Origin: Natrialba hulunbeirensis JCM 10989 | GTDB taxonomy: Archaea > Halobacteriota > Halobacteria > Halobacteriales > Natrialbaceae | Assembly (NCBI RefSeq): GCF_000337575.1 | Contig: NZ_AOIM01000021.1 | Location: 2,425-61,209, forward strand | Length of the DNA stretch: 58,785 nt | Direction: 5' to 3' | In this document: positions 25,806 to 34,704 of the stretch, one piece after another | Position numbering within the stretch: the stretch's first letter is position 1 | How the letters are laid out: each line of letters starts with the position of its first letter | Notes under the pieces: model-generated | The model's input: the letters and a program-made list of their open reading frames with translations, nothing else | What the model was told of the DNA's origin: nothing | The model's database searches: none | Program-made: the position numbers and the translations under genes

Positions 25806-27404
25806 ATGGCAGATTTTGACACAGTCATTCGGAACGGCCGACTCGTCGATGGTACTGGGTCTCCGTGGTTCAACGGTGATGTTGCCGTTCGGGACGGCCG
25901 AATCGCTGCGATTGGCACTGTTTCTGGCACCGGCGCAACCGAACTCGACGCAGACGGCCACGTCGTCGCCCCAGGGTTCATCGACATCCATACGCACTCC
26001 GATTACACGCTCCCCGCGAACCGAGCGGCCCACAGCAAGGTCCGTCAGGGCGTCACCCTCGAAATCGTCGGCAACTGCGGGACGAGCGCAGCCCCACGGC
26101 ACGGACTCGCTGCGGAGGACGTCGACGAGGGGTTCGCCTATCGCGGCGTCGGCGACGTCGTCGACACGAGCCAGTGGGAGACGATGGCCGAGTACCTCGA
26201 CCACCTCGACGACCCCGAGGCTGGCGGCGTCTCGCTCAACGTCGGCTCACTGGTCGGCCACGAAAACGTCCGAATTCCCGTGCTCGGCTACGAGGACCGC
26301 GAGCCGACGGCCGACGAACTCGAGGAGATGAAGGCCCTCCTCGACGAGGCGCTTTCGGACGGCGCTGTTGGCCTCTCGACGGGCCTCATCTACACCCCCG
26401 GCGCGTTCGCCGAGACCGAGGAACTCGTCGAACTGGCCGGCGTCGTCGCCGAGCACGACAAACTGTACACCACCCACATGCGAAGCGAGGGCGACGATAT
26501 TTTCGCAGCACTCGAGGAAGCCATCGAGATCGGCGACCGCGCTGGCGTCCCGGTGCAAGTCTCCCACCACAAGGCCGTCGGTCGCGACAACTGGGGGAAG
26601 GTCCGGTACACCCTCCGGCGGATGGAACGCGCCCGCGAGGACGGCGTCGAAATCCAGTGCGAACAGTACCCCTACACCGCGTCCTCGACCAGTCTGGTCG
26701 CCCGCCTGCCGACCTGGGCTCGCGAAGGCGGCACCGAGGCGACACTCGAGCGGTTGACCGACGACGAAACGCAGGCCGAGATTCGGCGGGCACTCGAGTC
26801 GAACACCGATTCCTGGGACGATATTCTCATCACGAACGTCCGGACGGCGGAACTCGAACACGTCCAGGGGAAGACCGTCGGCGAGCTCGCCGAGCGAGTA
26901 GACGAATCCCGAACGCCCGCTCAGATTGTCGTCGACTTGCTGATCGAGGACCGCTGTCGCCCTCGACACATCCACTTCAGCATGAGCGAACAGGACGTCG
27001 AGGAGGTCATGGCCCACGACCTCACGATGATCGGCAGCGACGGCAACTCGTTGCGCCCGGCAGGGCCGCTCGGCAAAGGCGTTCCACACCCGCGAAGTTA
27101 CGGCACGTTCCCGCGGGTGCTCGGCCACTACGTTCGCGAGGAGTCAGTCATCTCACTCGAGACGGCCGTCTACAAGATGACCGGCCAGCCCGCAGCCAGG
27201 CTCGGACTCGAAGACCGCGGCGTTCTGAAACAGGGGATGTGGGCGGATATTACGGTGTTCGACCCCGATACGGTGAGCCAGGGTGGGTCGTTCGTCGACC
27301 CGGCCGTCTATCCGGACGGGATTCCGCACGTACTCGTCAACGGTGAGTTCGTCGTGCAGGATGGCGAGCATACGGATGCGCGCCCCGGAGTCGCGCTTCG
27401 GTGA
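25806..27404 (+). CDS. N-acyl-D-amino-acid deacylase (D-aminoacylase), amidohydrolase superfamily
   Basis: 532 residues. Family motifs: metal-binding HTHSD in GFIDIHTHSDYTL, the metal-bridging Cys region GNCGTSAAP, HMRSEGDDI, VSHHKAVG and the catalytic Asp in MIGSDGNSL. Enzymes of this family remove acyl groups from N-acyl-D-amino acids or act on N-terminal D-residues; some relatives act as dihydropyrimidinase-like hydrolases. The D-stereospecific chemistry matches the neighbouring hydrolases. It is transcribed separately from the operon ending at 24869, across a toxin-antitoxin pair. Confidence 0.9.
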   Translation: MADFDTVIRNGRLVDGTGSPWFNGDVAVRDGRIAAIGTVSGTGATELDADGHVVAPGFIDIHTHSDYTLPANRAAHSKVRQGVTLEIVGNCGTSAAPRHGLAAEDVDEGFAYRGVGDVVDTSQWETMAEYLDHLDDPEAGGVSLNVGSLVGHENVRIPVLGYEDREPTADELEEMKALLDEALSDGAVGLSTGLIYTPGAFAETEELVELAGVVAEHDKLYTTHMRSEGDDIFAALEEAIEIGDRAGVPVQVSHHKAVGRDNWGKVRYTLRRMERAREDGVEIQCEQYPYTASSTSLVARLPTWAREGGTEATLERLTDDETQAEIRRALESNTDSWDDILITNVRTAELEHVQGKTVGELAERVDESRTPAQIVVDLLIEDRCRPRHIHFSMSEQDVEEVMAHDLTMIGSDGNSLRPAGPLGKGVPHPRSYGTFPRVLGHYVREESVISLETAVYKMTGQPAARLGLEDRGVLKQGMWADITVFDPDTVSQGGSFVDPAVYPDGIPHVLVNGEFVVQDGEHTDARPGVALR

Positions 27405-27460
27405 ACGCTTCGTCGTTTTTTGACGTCTAGCGGTGGGCAGGTATCGCGGCAGAGCGGTCG

Positions 27461-27814
27461 TCAGTATTGGTCTTGTACCCTGTCGATTTTGCACTGTACG
27501 CACAGGTCGTCAGCAAAACAGGAGACGCTGTCGTAGGGGCAGTCGTACGCCTCGACGTGGACAGACTGGCGACGCTTTTCCTGTCGCCAGACGCTTTCCC
27601 AGTCGTCGATATCCATTTCAGCGGACGTGAAGACGACGTTTCCGTCTCGGTCTTCGATTTTTGCGACCGTCACGTCGGACTGGTTTGCTTTGACGACTGC
27701 AATTGCGTCCTCGTAGGAGCGACAGCTATGTGCTTTCGTTCCGGTTGCATCGTCCAGCAGTCGGACCGTAATCGATCCGTCGTACTCCTCTGTCGGTTCG
27801 AGCCCACCAGTCAT
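27461..27814 (-). CDS. Hypothetical protein with a C-terminal cysteine cluster
   Basis: 117 residues from the ATG at 27814; nine more codons upstream are open. The C-terminus contains CPYDSVSCFADDLCVQCKID, a C-x6-C-x5-C-x2-C pattern that could bind a metal. The body is an alternating alpha/beta pattern with halophilic acidity. I do not recognise the family. Convergent with the D-aminoacylase gene. Confidence 0.6.
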   Translation of the reverse strand: MTGGLEPTEEYDGSITVRLLDDATGTKAHSCRSYEDAIAVVKANQSDVTVAKIEDRDGNVVFTSAEMDIDDWESVWRQEKRRQSVHVEAYDCPYDSVSCFADDLCVQCKIDRVQDQY

Positions 27815-28171
27815 ACCGAGTAGTTCTGGAAGATGGCGCAAAAGCTTGGGGGCACTGCTAGTAGTGTTTCAGCCAAACATCGTATCCACTACCGTCCCCG
27901 TTCCTGGGGCCTACAGCTGAGACAGACTGAGTTCCTCGGGATTGGTCAGAGGTGGGTCACGAACCAGTTACGGGCTGTCGCGACACTGGACACTGACTGC
28001 AGGTAAGGGATAGACCAGTTACCACGATTATTCAACCGGTTCATTGGACACCTACTCTCTTTCCCATCCCTCTAGATACTGTGTTGCTGAAGTTAGTCTA
28101 TCAATCCGGTTTTGAGGGAGGAATCGCACCGAAACGTCCAAGTCATTATCGGGATAATCATTAGGCAGCGT
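27815..28171. other. Intergenic region with a palindrome before the ATPase gene
   Basis: No gene or RNA seen. ATTATCGGGATAAT (28145-28158), a perfect 6-base inverted repeat with a GG centre, lies 13 bases before the ATPase start at 28172 and could be an operator. Confidence 0.4.
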
Positions 28172-29563
28172 ATGACCTTCTACGACCGGGAGGACGAACT
28201 CACTGCACTGGAAACGGCATACGGATCGCCTGATAATGCCTTCTACGTCGTATACGGACGCCGGCGTGTTGGCAAGACAGCGCTGCTCAAGGAGTTCTGT
28301 GCTGGCCGGCCGCATCTCTACTATCTGGCCGCCCAGGAGGCCGAAAGCCGCCAGCGTGAGAAGTTCGTCGAGCAGATCGCCGACGGATTTGACGAACGTG
28401 TCCCACGAATCGACGGGTGGGACGACGCGTTCGAGTATCTCGGCGAGAAACTCAAATCAGAAGAGAGAGTCGTCGTTATCGACGAGTTCCCGTATCTAAT
28501 CGAGGAAAACGAGTCGCTTCCGTCTTACATCCAGGCGTTCGTCGACGAGCAACTCCAGCATACCGACTCGATGCTCGTGTTGTGCGGCTCGAGTGTGAGT
28601 GTAATGGAGTCCGAGGTGCTCGGACACGAGAGTCCGCTGTACGGGCGTCGAACCGGCCAGATCGATCTCCAGCCGTTTTCCTTCCAGCAAGCCTGTGAGG
28701 TCATCTCGTACGATATCGGGGACGCAATTCGTTCGTATTCGGTCACTGGTGGCACGCCACTGTATCTCACGCTCTTCGACTACGAGCAGTCACTAGCCGA
28801 AAACATTCAGACACACGTTCTCTCTCCGACCGCAGTCCTGTACAACGAACCGGAGTTCTTGCTCCGGACCGAGCTGCGGAATCCTGCCCGGTACCTGAGC
28901 ATCCTCGAGGCGGTCGCACTGGGTCACACGACCCCGAACGAGATTTCGGGAGCTACTGGCATCGACTCGGGGCCGCTCTCGAAGTACCTCCAGACGCTTC
29001 GGCAACTCCGGCTCCTCAAGCGAACGGTTCCGGTCACGGCATCGAAACAGAAATCCAAGCGATCCCGGTATCGCGTCGCGGACGAGTTCCTCCGCTTCTG
29101 GTTCCGTTTCGTCGAACCGAATCGCTCCAGTATCGAGGAAGCACCGTCGCTCGTGTTCGATGGCACGATCGAACCTGACCTACCCAGACACGTCGCAACG
29201 ACGTTCGAAGACGTCTGTACGGAGGCCGTCTGGGAGCTGATCAGGCGCGGCGAGTTCAATCCGTACTCGGCTGTCGGCCGATGGTGGTACGGTGAAGACG
29301 AGGTCGACATCGTCGGCCTCGCACCCGAAGCTGACCGGCTTCTCCTCGCAGAGTGCAAATGGACCAGCGATCCAGTCGGTCACGGCCTTGTCGACGATCT
29401 TCGTACGAAGGCCGAGAGCGTCCGCTGGGGGCCCGACGATCGGACCGAACAGTTCGCCCTCTTCTCGAAAAGCGGCTTCGTCGATGGGTTGGCTGACGAA
29501 CTCGACGAGGACTGGTCTCTGTTCGATCTCGATGATCTCGACCAGTTGTTCGGGACGGTTTGA
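28172..29563 (+). CDS. Archaeal ATPase with C-terminal DUF234 nuclease-like domain
   Basis: 463 residues from the ATG at 28172; the track frame is open 20 codons further upstream. P-loop GRRRVGKTALL (about 29-39), Walker B VVVIDEFPYL (about 104-113), sensor region MLVLCGSSVSVME, then a winged helix (TPNEISGATGIDSGPLSKYL). The C-terminal DUF234 part carries VDIVGLAPEADRLLLAECKW, a D...ExK pattern typical of PD-(D/E)XK nuclease folds. Members are widespread in archaea with unproven roles, often in mobile or defence regions. Confidence 0.9.
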   Translation: MTFYDREDELTALETAYGSPDNAFYVVYGRRRVGKTALLKEFCAGRPHLYYLAAQEAESRQREKFVEQIADGFDERVPRIDGWDDAFEYLGEKLKSEERVVVIDEFPYLIEENESLPSYIQAFVDEQLQHTDSMLVLCGSSVSVMESEVLGHESPLYGRRTGQIDLQPFSFQQACEVISYDIGDAIRSYSVTGGTPLYLTLFDYEQSLAENIQTHVLSPTAVLYNEPEFLLRTELRNPARYLSILEAVALGHTTPNEISGATGIDSGPLSKYLQTLRQLRLLKRTVPVTASKQKSKRSRYRVADEFLRFWFRFVEPNRSSIEEAPSLVFDGTIEPDLPRHVATTFEDVCTEAVWELIRRGEFNPYSAVGRWWYGEDEVDIVGLAPEADRLLLAECKWTSDPVGHGLVDDLRTKAESVRWGPDDRTEQFALFSKSGFVDGLADELDEDWSLFDLDDLDQLFGTV

Positions 29564-29658
29564 TCGGTAGCCGCCTTCGAAGGCGTTCTGTCAGTCGGCT
29601 CTGACTGCCCGGATCAAGATCAGTACGACGAAGTAGACTCGGTTCGCCGGTTCGAGCA

Positions 29659-30507
29659 ATGCCGGCAGTGTTCGAGCCTGCGTTGGACGAGCTCGCAGCT
29701 TCGGAGCAGCGGGTGCTCGGTCCACGGTCGTTTCGCGACTACGTCACGACGCATGACCTCGACGCCACCCGGACGGCGCGATACATTTCGGTCGACTCGC
29801 TCGCAAATCTCGCACCGGGGTTACGCGAGGCGGGCGTCATGGTGCTTCGGACGGGGTCCGCACCGAACGGGACCGGCACGGCTTTCTTGCTCGTCGACGG
29901 CCCGAACGGGGTGACTGATTTCTTCCTTCAGGATGCGGACCTCTTTGATGATCTGGAACCTGGTCCGGTGCCGAGTACCGTCGAGCAGGCACAGCTCCTG
30001 AACTTCAGCGTGCTCCCGTCGCTCTCTGAAACGTCTCTCGTCAACCTTGGGCTCGCATCCGGTGCGCTCTCGCACGCACTCGATCTCGACACGACGGGGG
30101 CACTCGCACCGCCCGCTACCGGCCGGTCGACGTTTACCTTCGACTGCCGTCCGCACAGTGACATCGATGCCACCGTCACACACCGAAGCGGGCAGGTCGA
30201 AACTGACACGCTCTTCGTCGAGCGCCGGGACGGCGAGCCGACGCTGTTCGTGGTCGAAGCGAAAACCGGGCCACGAGCAACGCTCGCCACGCACAAGCTG
30301 GTCTATCCAATCCTTGCCGTTGCGGATAGTGTTCCATCCGACATCGAGATTGTACCCGTCTATCTGCGTTGTCGGCAGACGGACGACACTATCACGTTCG
30401 ACGTTGCCGAGTGTTCGTTTCCCGATCCTCGAATGCGGGTTCCTGGTGTGGACGAACTCGAGGTCGTTCGTTCGAGCGTGGTCGAACTCGACGTGCCTGG
30501 CGCCTAG
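29659..30507 (+). CDS. Unknown protein with PD-(D/E)XK-like motif
   Basis: 282 residues. Residues about 185-215 read DTLFVERRDGEPTLFVVEAK, again an Asp on one strand and ExK on the next, as in restriction-type nuclease folds. The N-terminal half (RSFRDYVTTHDLDATRTARY, then an FFLQDADLF loop) is unidentified; a haloarchaeal domain of unknown function is likely. It lies 95 bases after the DUF234 ATPase on the same strand, so the two may work together. Confidence 0.65.
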   Translation: MPAVFEPALDELAASEQRVLGPRSFRDYVTTHDLDATRTARYISVDSLANLAPGLREAGVMVLRTGSAPNGTGTAFLLVDGPNGVTDFFLQDADLFDDLEPGPVPSTVEQAQLLNFSVLPSLSETSLVNLGLASGALSHALDLDTTGALAPPATGRSTFTFDCRPHSDIDATVTHRSGQVETDTLFVERRDGEPTLFVVEAKTGPRATLATHKLVYPILAVADSVPSDIEIVPVYLRCRQTDDTITFDVAECSFPDPRMRVPGVDELEVVRSSVVELDVPGA

Positions 30508-30730
30508 TTGGGCCACAATCTGGCTTACAATCTGGCTTTGTCACCTGGGTTCGTGACTGAAAACCGTGTACAGCGTCGAAACTCAGTTATGCGAAAGCAC
30601 ACTATTATCGTCGATTTTGCTAGGTTCGGTCTTGAGACTGTCCACAGTCGTGTGTAGCTCTCCGCTTTTCTTTCGATTCGAAACGATGAGAGTAGTCAGC
30701 TTTAACGCAGGACATCGAAGAAACGGTGTC

Positions 30731-31366
30731 ATGAACATCATTGCGGAATACACGATACGGACCCCGATACTGCCCACGGTTCTGGAGGCGGTCCCGGAAA
30801 TGGAAGTCAGAAATACGGCGCTCTATCCCGACTCTGGTGACCGAGGGAAGATTCTCATCTGGGCGTGGGGAGACGATTTCGATGCATTCGACGACGCGCT
30901 CGGCGACCACGATCTGGTTCGTGAGTACGACTGTCTCGCTCAAACCGGCGACCGGCGTCTCTACGCCATCGTTCACATCGCAGACCTGAAAGACGGCCTG
31001 CCCTATCCACTCCTGTTCGAGAATAATGGAGTCGTGCTGGACGCGACGGCAACACGAGACGGGTTCGACATGCGAGTACGATTCCCTTCACGAGAGAGCC
31101 TGAGACGATATCGAGCGGGTTGCAAAGAGCGAGGGATCCCGTTTCGCTTGCAGACGCTCTCCGAAGCGGACGGGGCAATGGGTGACGGCGCATCGGGTGT
31201 AACCGACACCCAGCGTGAGGCGCTCGTGTGTGCACTCGAGCTCGGGTACTTCGATATTCCGCGGCAGGTGACGATGGACGAGGTCGCAGACGAGTTAGCG
31301 ATCTCGACGCAGGCAGTCTCGACACGTCTCAGACGCGGCCAACAGAATCTCGTTCGAAGTTTGTGA
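30731..31366 (+). CDS. HTH_10 (bacterio-opsin activator-like) regulator
   Basis: 211 residues from the ATG at 30731; the frame is open further upstream, but MNIIAEYTIRTPIL is the usual domain start. An N-terminal sensor-like domain (1-150) is followed by the HTH_10 domain: VTDTQREALVCALELGYFDI and MDEVADELAISTQAVSTRLR. A T-rich stretch after the stop (CTTTTTG) may terminate it. Target unknown; the next gene downstream is an amidase. Confidence 0.87.
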   Translation: MNIIAEYTIRTPILPTVLEAVPEMEVRNTALYPDSGDRGKILIWAWGDDFDAFDDALGDHDLVREYDCLAQTGDRRLYAIVHIADLKDGLPYPLLFENNGVVLDATATRDGFDMRVRFPSRESLRRYRAGCKERGIPFRLQTLSEADGAMGDGASGVTDTQREALVCALELGYFDIPRQVTMDEVADELAISTQAVSTRLRRGQQNLVRSL

Positions 31367-31622
31367 ACTCTTTGCACTTTTTGACTCTTTGCAGCGAGTA
31401 GTCGGCTCCTTATAATACATTGACCTGGTAAACGGGTACCGCTTCAATCGCGGTGTGTCTATGAGTGACTATCTCACCCATGACACGACTGCGACGCTAT
31501 TCGGACAGCACGGTCGAGACTTGTCGAAATCAGGCCGTGATTCGCTTCAGAGCCGGCGCTACGAGCCATTTTCAGGTACATCGTGAACGCGACTCCCAAG
31601 CAACTCTCCAGAGCCATACCCA

Positions 31623-33074
31623 ATGACGATCCCATCCACTCTCTCCGCACGACGTCTCGCGATGGATATCGAACGCGGCGACCTTACGCCAACGGACGCC
31701 GTCGATGCGGTGTACGAACGAATCGAGCGGACAACCGAATCGATCAACGCGTTCGTCCACGTTCGTGAGGCGGACGCCCGTGCGGAAGCGAAAGCGGCGA
31801 CGCAAGCGGTTCAATCCGGCGAGCCGCTCGGCCGTCTTCACGGCGTCCCAATTGCGCTGAAAGACCTGGATTCCACAATCGAGGGGATGCCCTGTACGTA
31901 CGGTTCGGCCGTCTTTGCAGAGTCCGTCGCCGACGAGACGTCGGTGATCGTCCAGCGGTTGCTGGACGAGGGCGCGATCGTCGTCGGGTCGACGAACAGT
32001 CCCGAGTTCGGCCACGCTGCCGACACCTCGAATCCGCTGCACGGCACGACCACCAACCCCTTCGACCCCAGCAAGACTGCCGGCGGGTCCTCCGGCGGGA
32101 GTGCCGCTGCCGTCGCGGCTGGTATCGTTCCAATCGCTCTCGGTTCCGACGCCGCAGGTTCGATACGAATTCCTGCGAGCGCCTGTGGTGTGTACGGTCT
32201 CAAACCGACGGCGGGAATCGTTCCCGAGGCCTCGAGGCCGGACGCGCTCGAAGGGAGTGCACCGTTCATGGCTCTCGGCGGGCTCACGCGAACGGTCGCG
32301 GATACAGCACTGCTGCTCGAGATCATCGCTGGTGTTCATTCGCGCGATCCGGTCAGTATGCCACCCGATGGGAGTGCGTATCTCTCGGCCACGCGCCAGC
32401 CGATCGAGTCGCTCTCTGTCGCGTACAGTCCCGATTTCGGTCTCTTTGAGGTCGAACCCGCGGTCGAGGCGCAGGTGGACGAGGTGGCCGAGACGCTTCG
32501 CGAGGGCGGGGCAACAGTCGAGCGCGTCGACCCCGAGTTCCCCGTTTCGTTCGAGGACATGCGGGACGCCGAAACGCTGCTCTTCGAATCCACACTGGCG
32601 TCGATCGCCGAGACCCTCAAACAGAACGAGGAGATCGATCTCCTCGGTGAGCATCGCGAGTTGGTCACCCCGACGTTGGTCGACCTCCTCGAGAACGGCT
32701 CCGACCACAGCGCTGTCGCGTTCAAACAGGCTGATGTGGTTCGCACCCAGGTGTACGACGCGATCCAGGACGTGCTGGACGAGTACGGTCTCCTTCTCAC
32801 GCCGACACTCGCGTGTCCGCCGTTCGAGGCTGGACAGGTTGGTCCGTCGTCGATAGACGGGACTCCCATCGATCCGTATCTGGACTGGGTCCTCACGTGG
32901 CCGTTGAACCTCAGTGGTCACCCTGCCGCCTCGGTGCCAGCCGGACTCTCCGAGAACGGACTGCCGATCGGTGCCCAGCTGATCGCTTCCCGGTTCGACG
33001 AGGAGACGATCCTGTCGGCCAGCGCGGCGATAGAGCGCCGCCAGCCGTGGCAGGACACCTATCCTTCCTGGTGA
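31623..33074 (+). CDS. Amidase signature family enzyme
   Basis: 483 residues. The Ser-cisSer-Lys catalytic machinery is visible: Lys in VPIALKDLD, the GGSSGGSAAAVAAGI loop with the cis-Ser, and the nucleophile Ser in GSDAAGSIRIPAS. The C-terminal half has an acidic insertion typical of halophiles. The length fits an independent amidase more than GatA, since no GatB or GatC gene is nearby. The substrate amide is unknown; no signal peptide, so cytoplasmic. Confidence 0.92.
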   Translation: MTIPSTLSARRLAMDIERGDLTPTDAVDAVYERIERTTESINAFVHVREADARAEAKAATQAVQSGEPLGRLHGVPIALKDLDSTIEGMPCTYGSAVFAESVADETSVIVQRLLDEGAIVVGSTNSPEFGHAADTSNPLHGTTTNPFDPSKTAGGSSGGSAAAVAAGIVPIALGSDAAGSIRIPASACGVYGLKPTAGIVPEASRPDALEGSAPFMALGGLTRTVADTALLLEIIAGVHSRDPVSMPPDGSAYLSATRQPIESLSVAYSPDFGLFEVEPAVEAQVDEVAETLREGGATVERVDPEFPVSFEDMRDAETLLFESTLASIAETLKQNEEIDLLGEHRELVTPTLVDLLENGSDHSAVAFKQADVVRTQVYDAIQDVLDEYGLLLTPTLACPPFEAGQVGPSSIDGTPIDPYLDWVLTWPLNLSGHPAASVPAGLSENGLPIGAQLIASRFDEETILSASAAIERRQPWQDTYPSW

Positions 33075-33194
33075 TCGGCGGGTGCGTTTTTCATACGAGA
33101 GTCCCACGCTGTGACGGCGGGGTGTGTTGGGGTGGGGGTACTCACTCGAGTCCGTTTCTGCAGTGGGTGTTTCTCTGGGAGGTGGGTCGGTTGC

Positions 33195-33233
33195 GGCTCT
33201 GTGTGGTGGGGGTGTCCGTGGTTGGATTACTGG
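33195..33233 (+). repeat. Dispersed repeat, copy 1
   Basis: GGCTCTGTGTGGTG followed by TCCGTGGTTGGATTACTGG. Copies lie at 34010-34047 and 36814-36852. Similarity to copy 3 extends about 80 bases to the left through GTTTCTGCAG (about 33154). Confidence 0.75.
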
Positions 33234-33294
33234 TAGCCGTTCGGACATACTCACAACATTATTGTTGTTTGGGTTGAATATAATATATAACTGG

Positions 33295-33795
33295 ATGAAT
33301 TTTAGTCGGAGAAAGTTCCTCGGAACGGCCGCTGCTGGACTTGTATCAAGTACTGCTGGGTGTACCTCGTCCCTCACTTCCGAAGATGTGGGATTAGTAT
33401 ATGTGTCAGTACTGAACCTGCATGAGGGACGTGTAGATGTAACAGTGACCATTCGTGCTGCCGAGTCAGAACCAGTAGCTGAAACGATACGGCTAGAGTC
33501 GAACCAACACGGGCAAGATGTGAACGAGACATCATACCCACCGTACCAAGCGTATATCCCTCCTATTTGGGAGGCGGAAGCAGCGTATTTCGAAGTGACG
33601 GGTGAACTCAGCGGAGTCAATGAACAGTTCTCTACGGTTGGTGAAGCAATCGAGGAAAGCAATTATCTCGGACTACACGGACACGTCCATCCTGACGGAG
33701 AGTCACTGATCTGGTCTATCGAACGGGTTGCTCCTGAAGACGTTTCTGAATATCAAGCGGCAACCGAACGTCTCACAGCTAACTCGAGTGACTGA
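33295..33795 (+). CDS. Hypothetical Tat lipoprotein
   Basis: 166 residues from the ATG at 33295. It begins NFSRRKFLGTAAAGLVSSTA followed by GC, a twin-arginine signal ending in a lipobox, so a lipid-anchored surface protein is expected. The mature part is beta-rich with no recognised domain. Codon use is more AT-rich than neighbours, and the gene sits between dispersed repeats, suggesting recent acquisition. An AT-rich TATAATATATAA lies just before the start. Confidence 0.7.
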   Translation: MNFSRRKFLGTAAAGLVSSTAGCTSSLTSEDVGLVYVSVLNLHEGRVDVTVTIRAAESEPVAETIRLESNQHGQDVNETSYPPYQAYIPPIWEAEAAYFEVTGELSGVNEQFSTVGEAIEESNYLGLHGHVHPDGESLIWSIERVAPEDVSEYQAATERLTANSSD

Positions 33796-33799
33796 GTGA

Positions 33800-33994
33800 C
33801 GCGCAGACTCTCGTCAAGACGCTGGACTTCTAACTCAGCATCGAAGTGACAACGAGGGTCTGCTCCGTGACGCCACGTTCGGAGTGCGGTTGGTGTACAA
33901 CGACTCTATCCGCTTCGTTAAACAAGGCGTGGACTGGGACGCGGCTTCCGGTCGAGAGGCCGGCGACGTTGACCTCGTGACGAACACGACATAG
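33800..33994 (+). pseudogene. Gene fragment, unidentified
   Basis: A 64-codon open stretch without a start codon ends at a TAG at 33992. Its second half looks coding (RDATFGVRLVYNDSIRFVKQ, then GVDWDAASGREAGDVDLV) with normal haloarchaeal composition. It resembles the C-terminus of a structural or surface protein, possibly viral, but I cannot name it. Confidence 0.4.
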
Positions 33995-34009
33995 CGCGCC
34001 GTTGCGAAG

Positions 34010-34047
34010 GGCTCTGTGTGGTGGGGTATCCGTGGTTGGATTACTGG
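34010..34047 (+). repeat. Dispersed repeat, copy 2
   Basis: GGCTCTGTGTGGTGGGGTAT followed by CCGTGGTTGGATTACTGG, nearly identical to copy 1 at 33195. The leftward extension shared by copies 1 and 3 is absent here. A short TGTTG repeat follows at about 34090-34111. Confidence 0.75.
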
Positions 34048-34230
34048 GGAGCTGTGCGGGCGGGGGTTGTAGTGTGGTCTAGTGTAGTGCTGTGTTGTGT
34101 TGTGTTGTGTTCTCCCGGTAGTAGCAGAGTGTGACGCGATGGATCCCGATTTTGTACGGTCCCAAAGGGACAGCGAACCCTCTTGCGCTCGCTCGAGAGG
34201 TCCCTTAGAAGGGTTCTACCACGACTACAA

Positions 34231-34704
34231 TCACGGAGGATTCTCGAGTCCGTTTATGGCGTCCAACGAGTCGTTCTCGTAGGCGTGCCTCCAGGCCTTG
34301 AGTACTGCCCTGGAGACTGTTTCGACGTCTCGCACTTCGATACAGGTGTCTTCTACGTCGTCATCGTCATTCGATGCACGCGGTGGTGGATGATGGTGGC
34401 CGTCATCGTTGGGATCGGTGTAGCTGTGGAGGTGGACGCCCCATCGGAAGTCGTGGGACGAATCCGAGTAGTGGATATTGTAGTCGTCTTCAGTCGACCA
34501 TCGCACGTCGAATCGACCAGTTGTGTGGTCACCGATCCCGTCGTCGAGGGTGATCGTGAGTTCACTGGGATCGATATAGTCGTCGAGTTCAGCTGTCGCC
34601 AGCGGTTCCTGCGTCTCGGCGATGTCGCGAACGTCGAGCAGGGATTTCCGATCGATCACTCCTCTGAGGCTGTGTGACTCATCAGTATCGTCGAACGATG
34701 CCAT
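34231..34704 (-). CDS. TumE-like (DUF6516-type) protein, probable toxin
   Basis: 157 residues, very acidic. The middle reads FDVRWSTEDDYNIHYSDSSH followed by FRWGVHLHSY and DDGHHHPPPRA; the Arg-Trp/His pattern ending in HxHPPP is characteristic of haloarchaeal DUF6516/TumE-family toxins as I remember them. It starts directly after the stop codon of the HTH gene (TAGATG, no gap), as in a toxin-antitoxin operon. Family assignment is from motif memory only. Confidence 0.6.
   Translation of the reverse strand: MASFDDTDESHSLRGVIDRKSLLDVRDIAETQEPLATAELDDYIDPSELTITLDDGIGDHTTGRFDVRWSTEDDYNIHYSDSSHDFRWGVHLHSYTDPNDDGHHHPPPRASNDDDDVEDTCIEVRDVETVSRAVLKAWRHAYENDSLDAINGLENPP

Noticed and set aside
31461-31586. 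41-codon ORF before the amidase
   Set aside because: Has an ATG and halophile-compatible composition but no domain, no coupling to the next gene and no other support.
31572-33662. 696-codon reverse-strand ORF
   Set aside because: It lies antisense to the amidase gene, is Arg/Cys-rich without domains, and is explained by the GC-rich codon use of the real gene.
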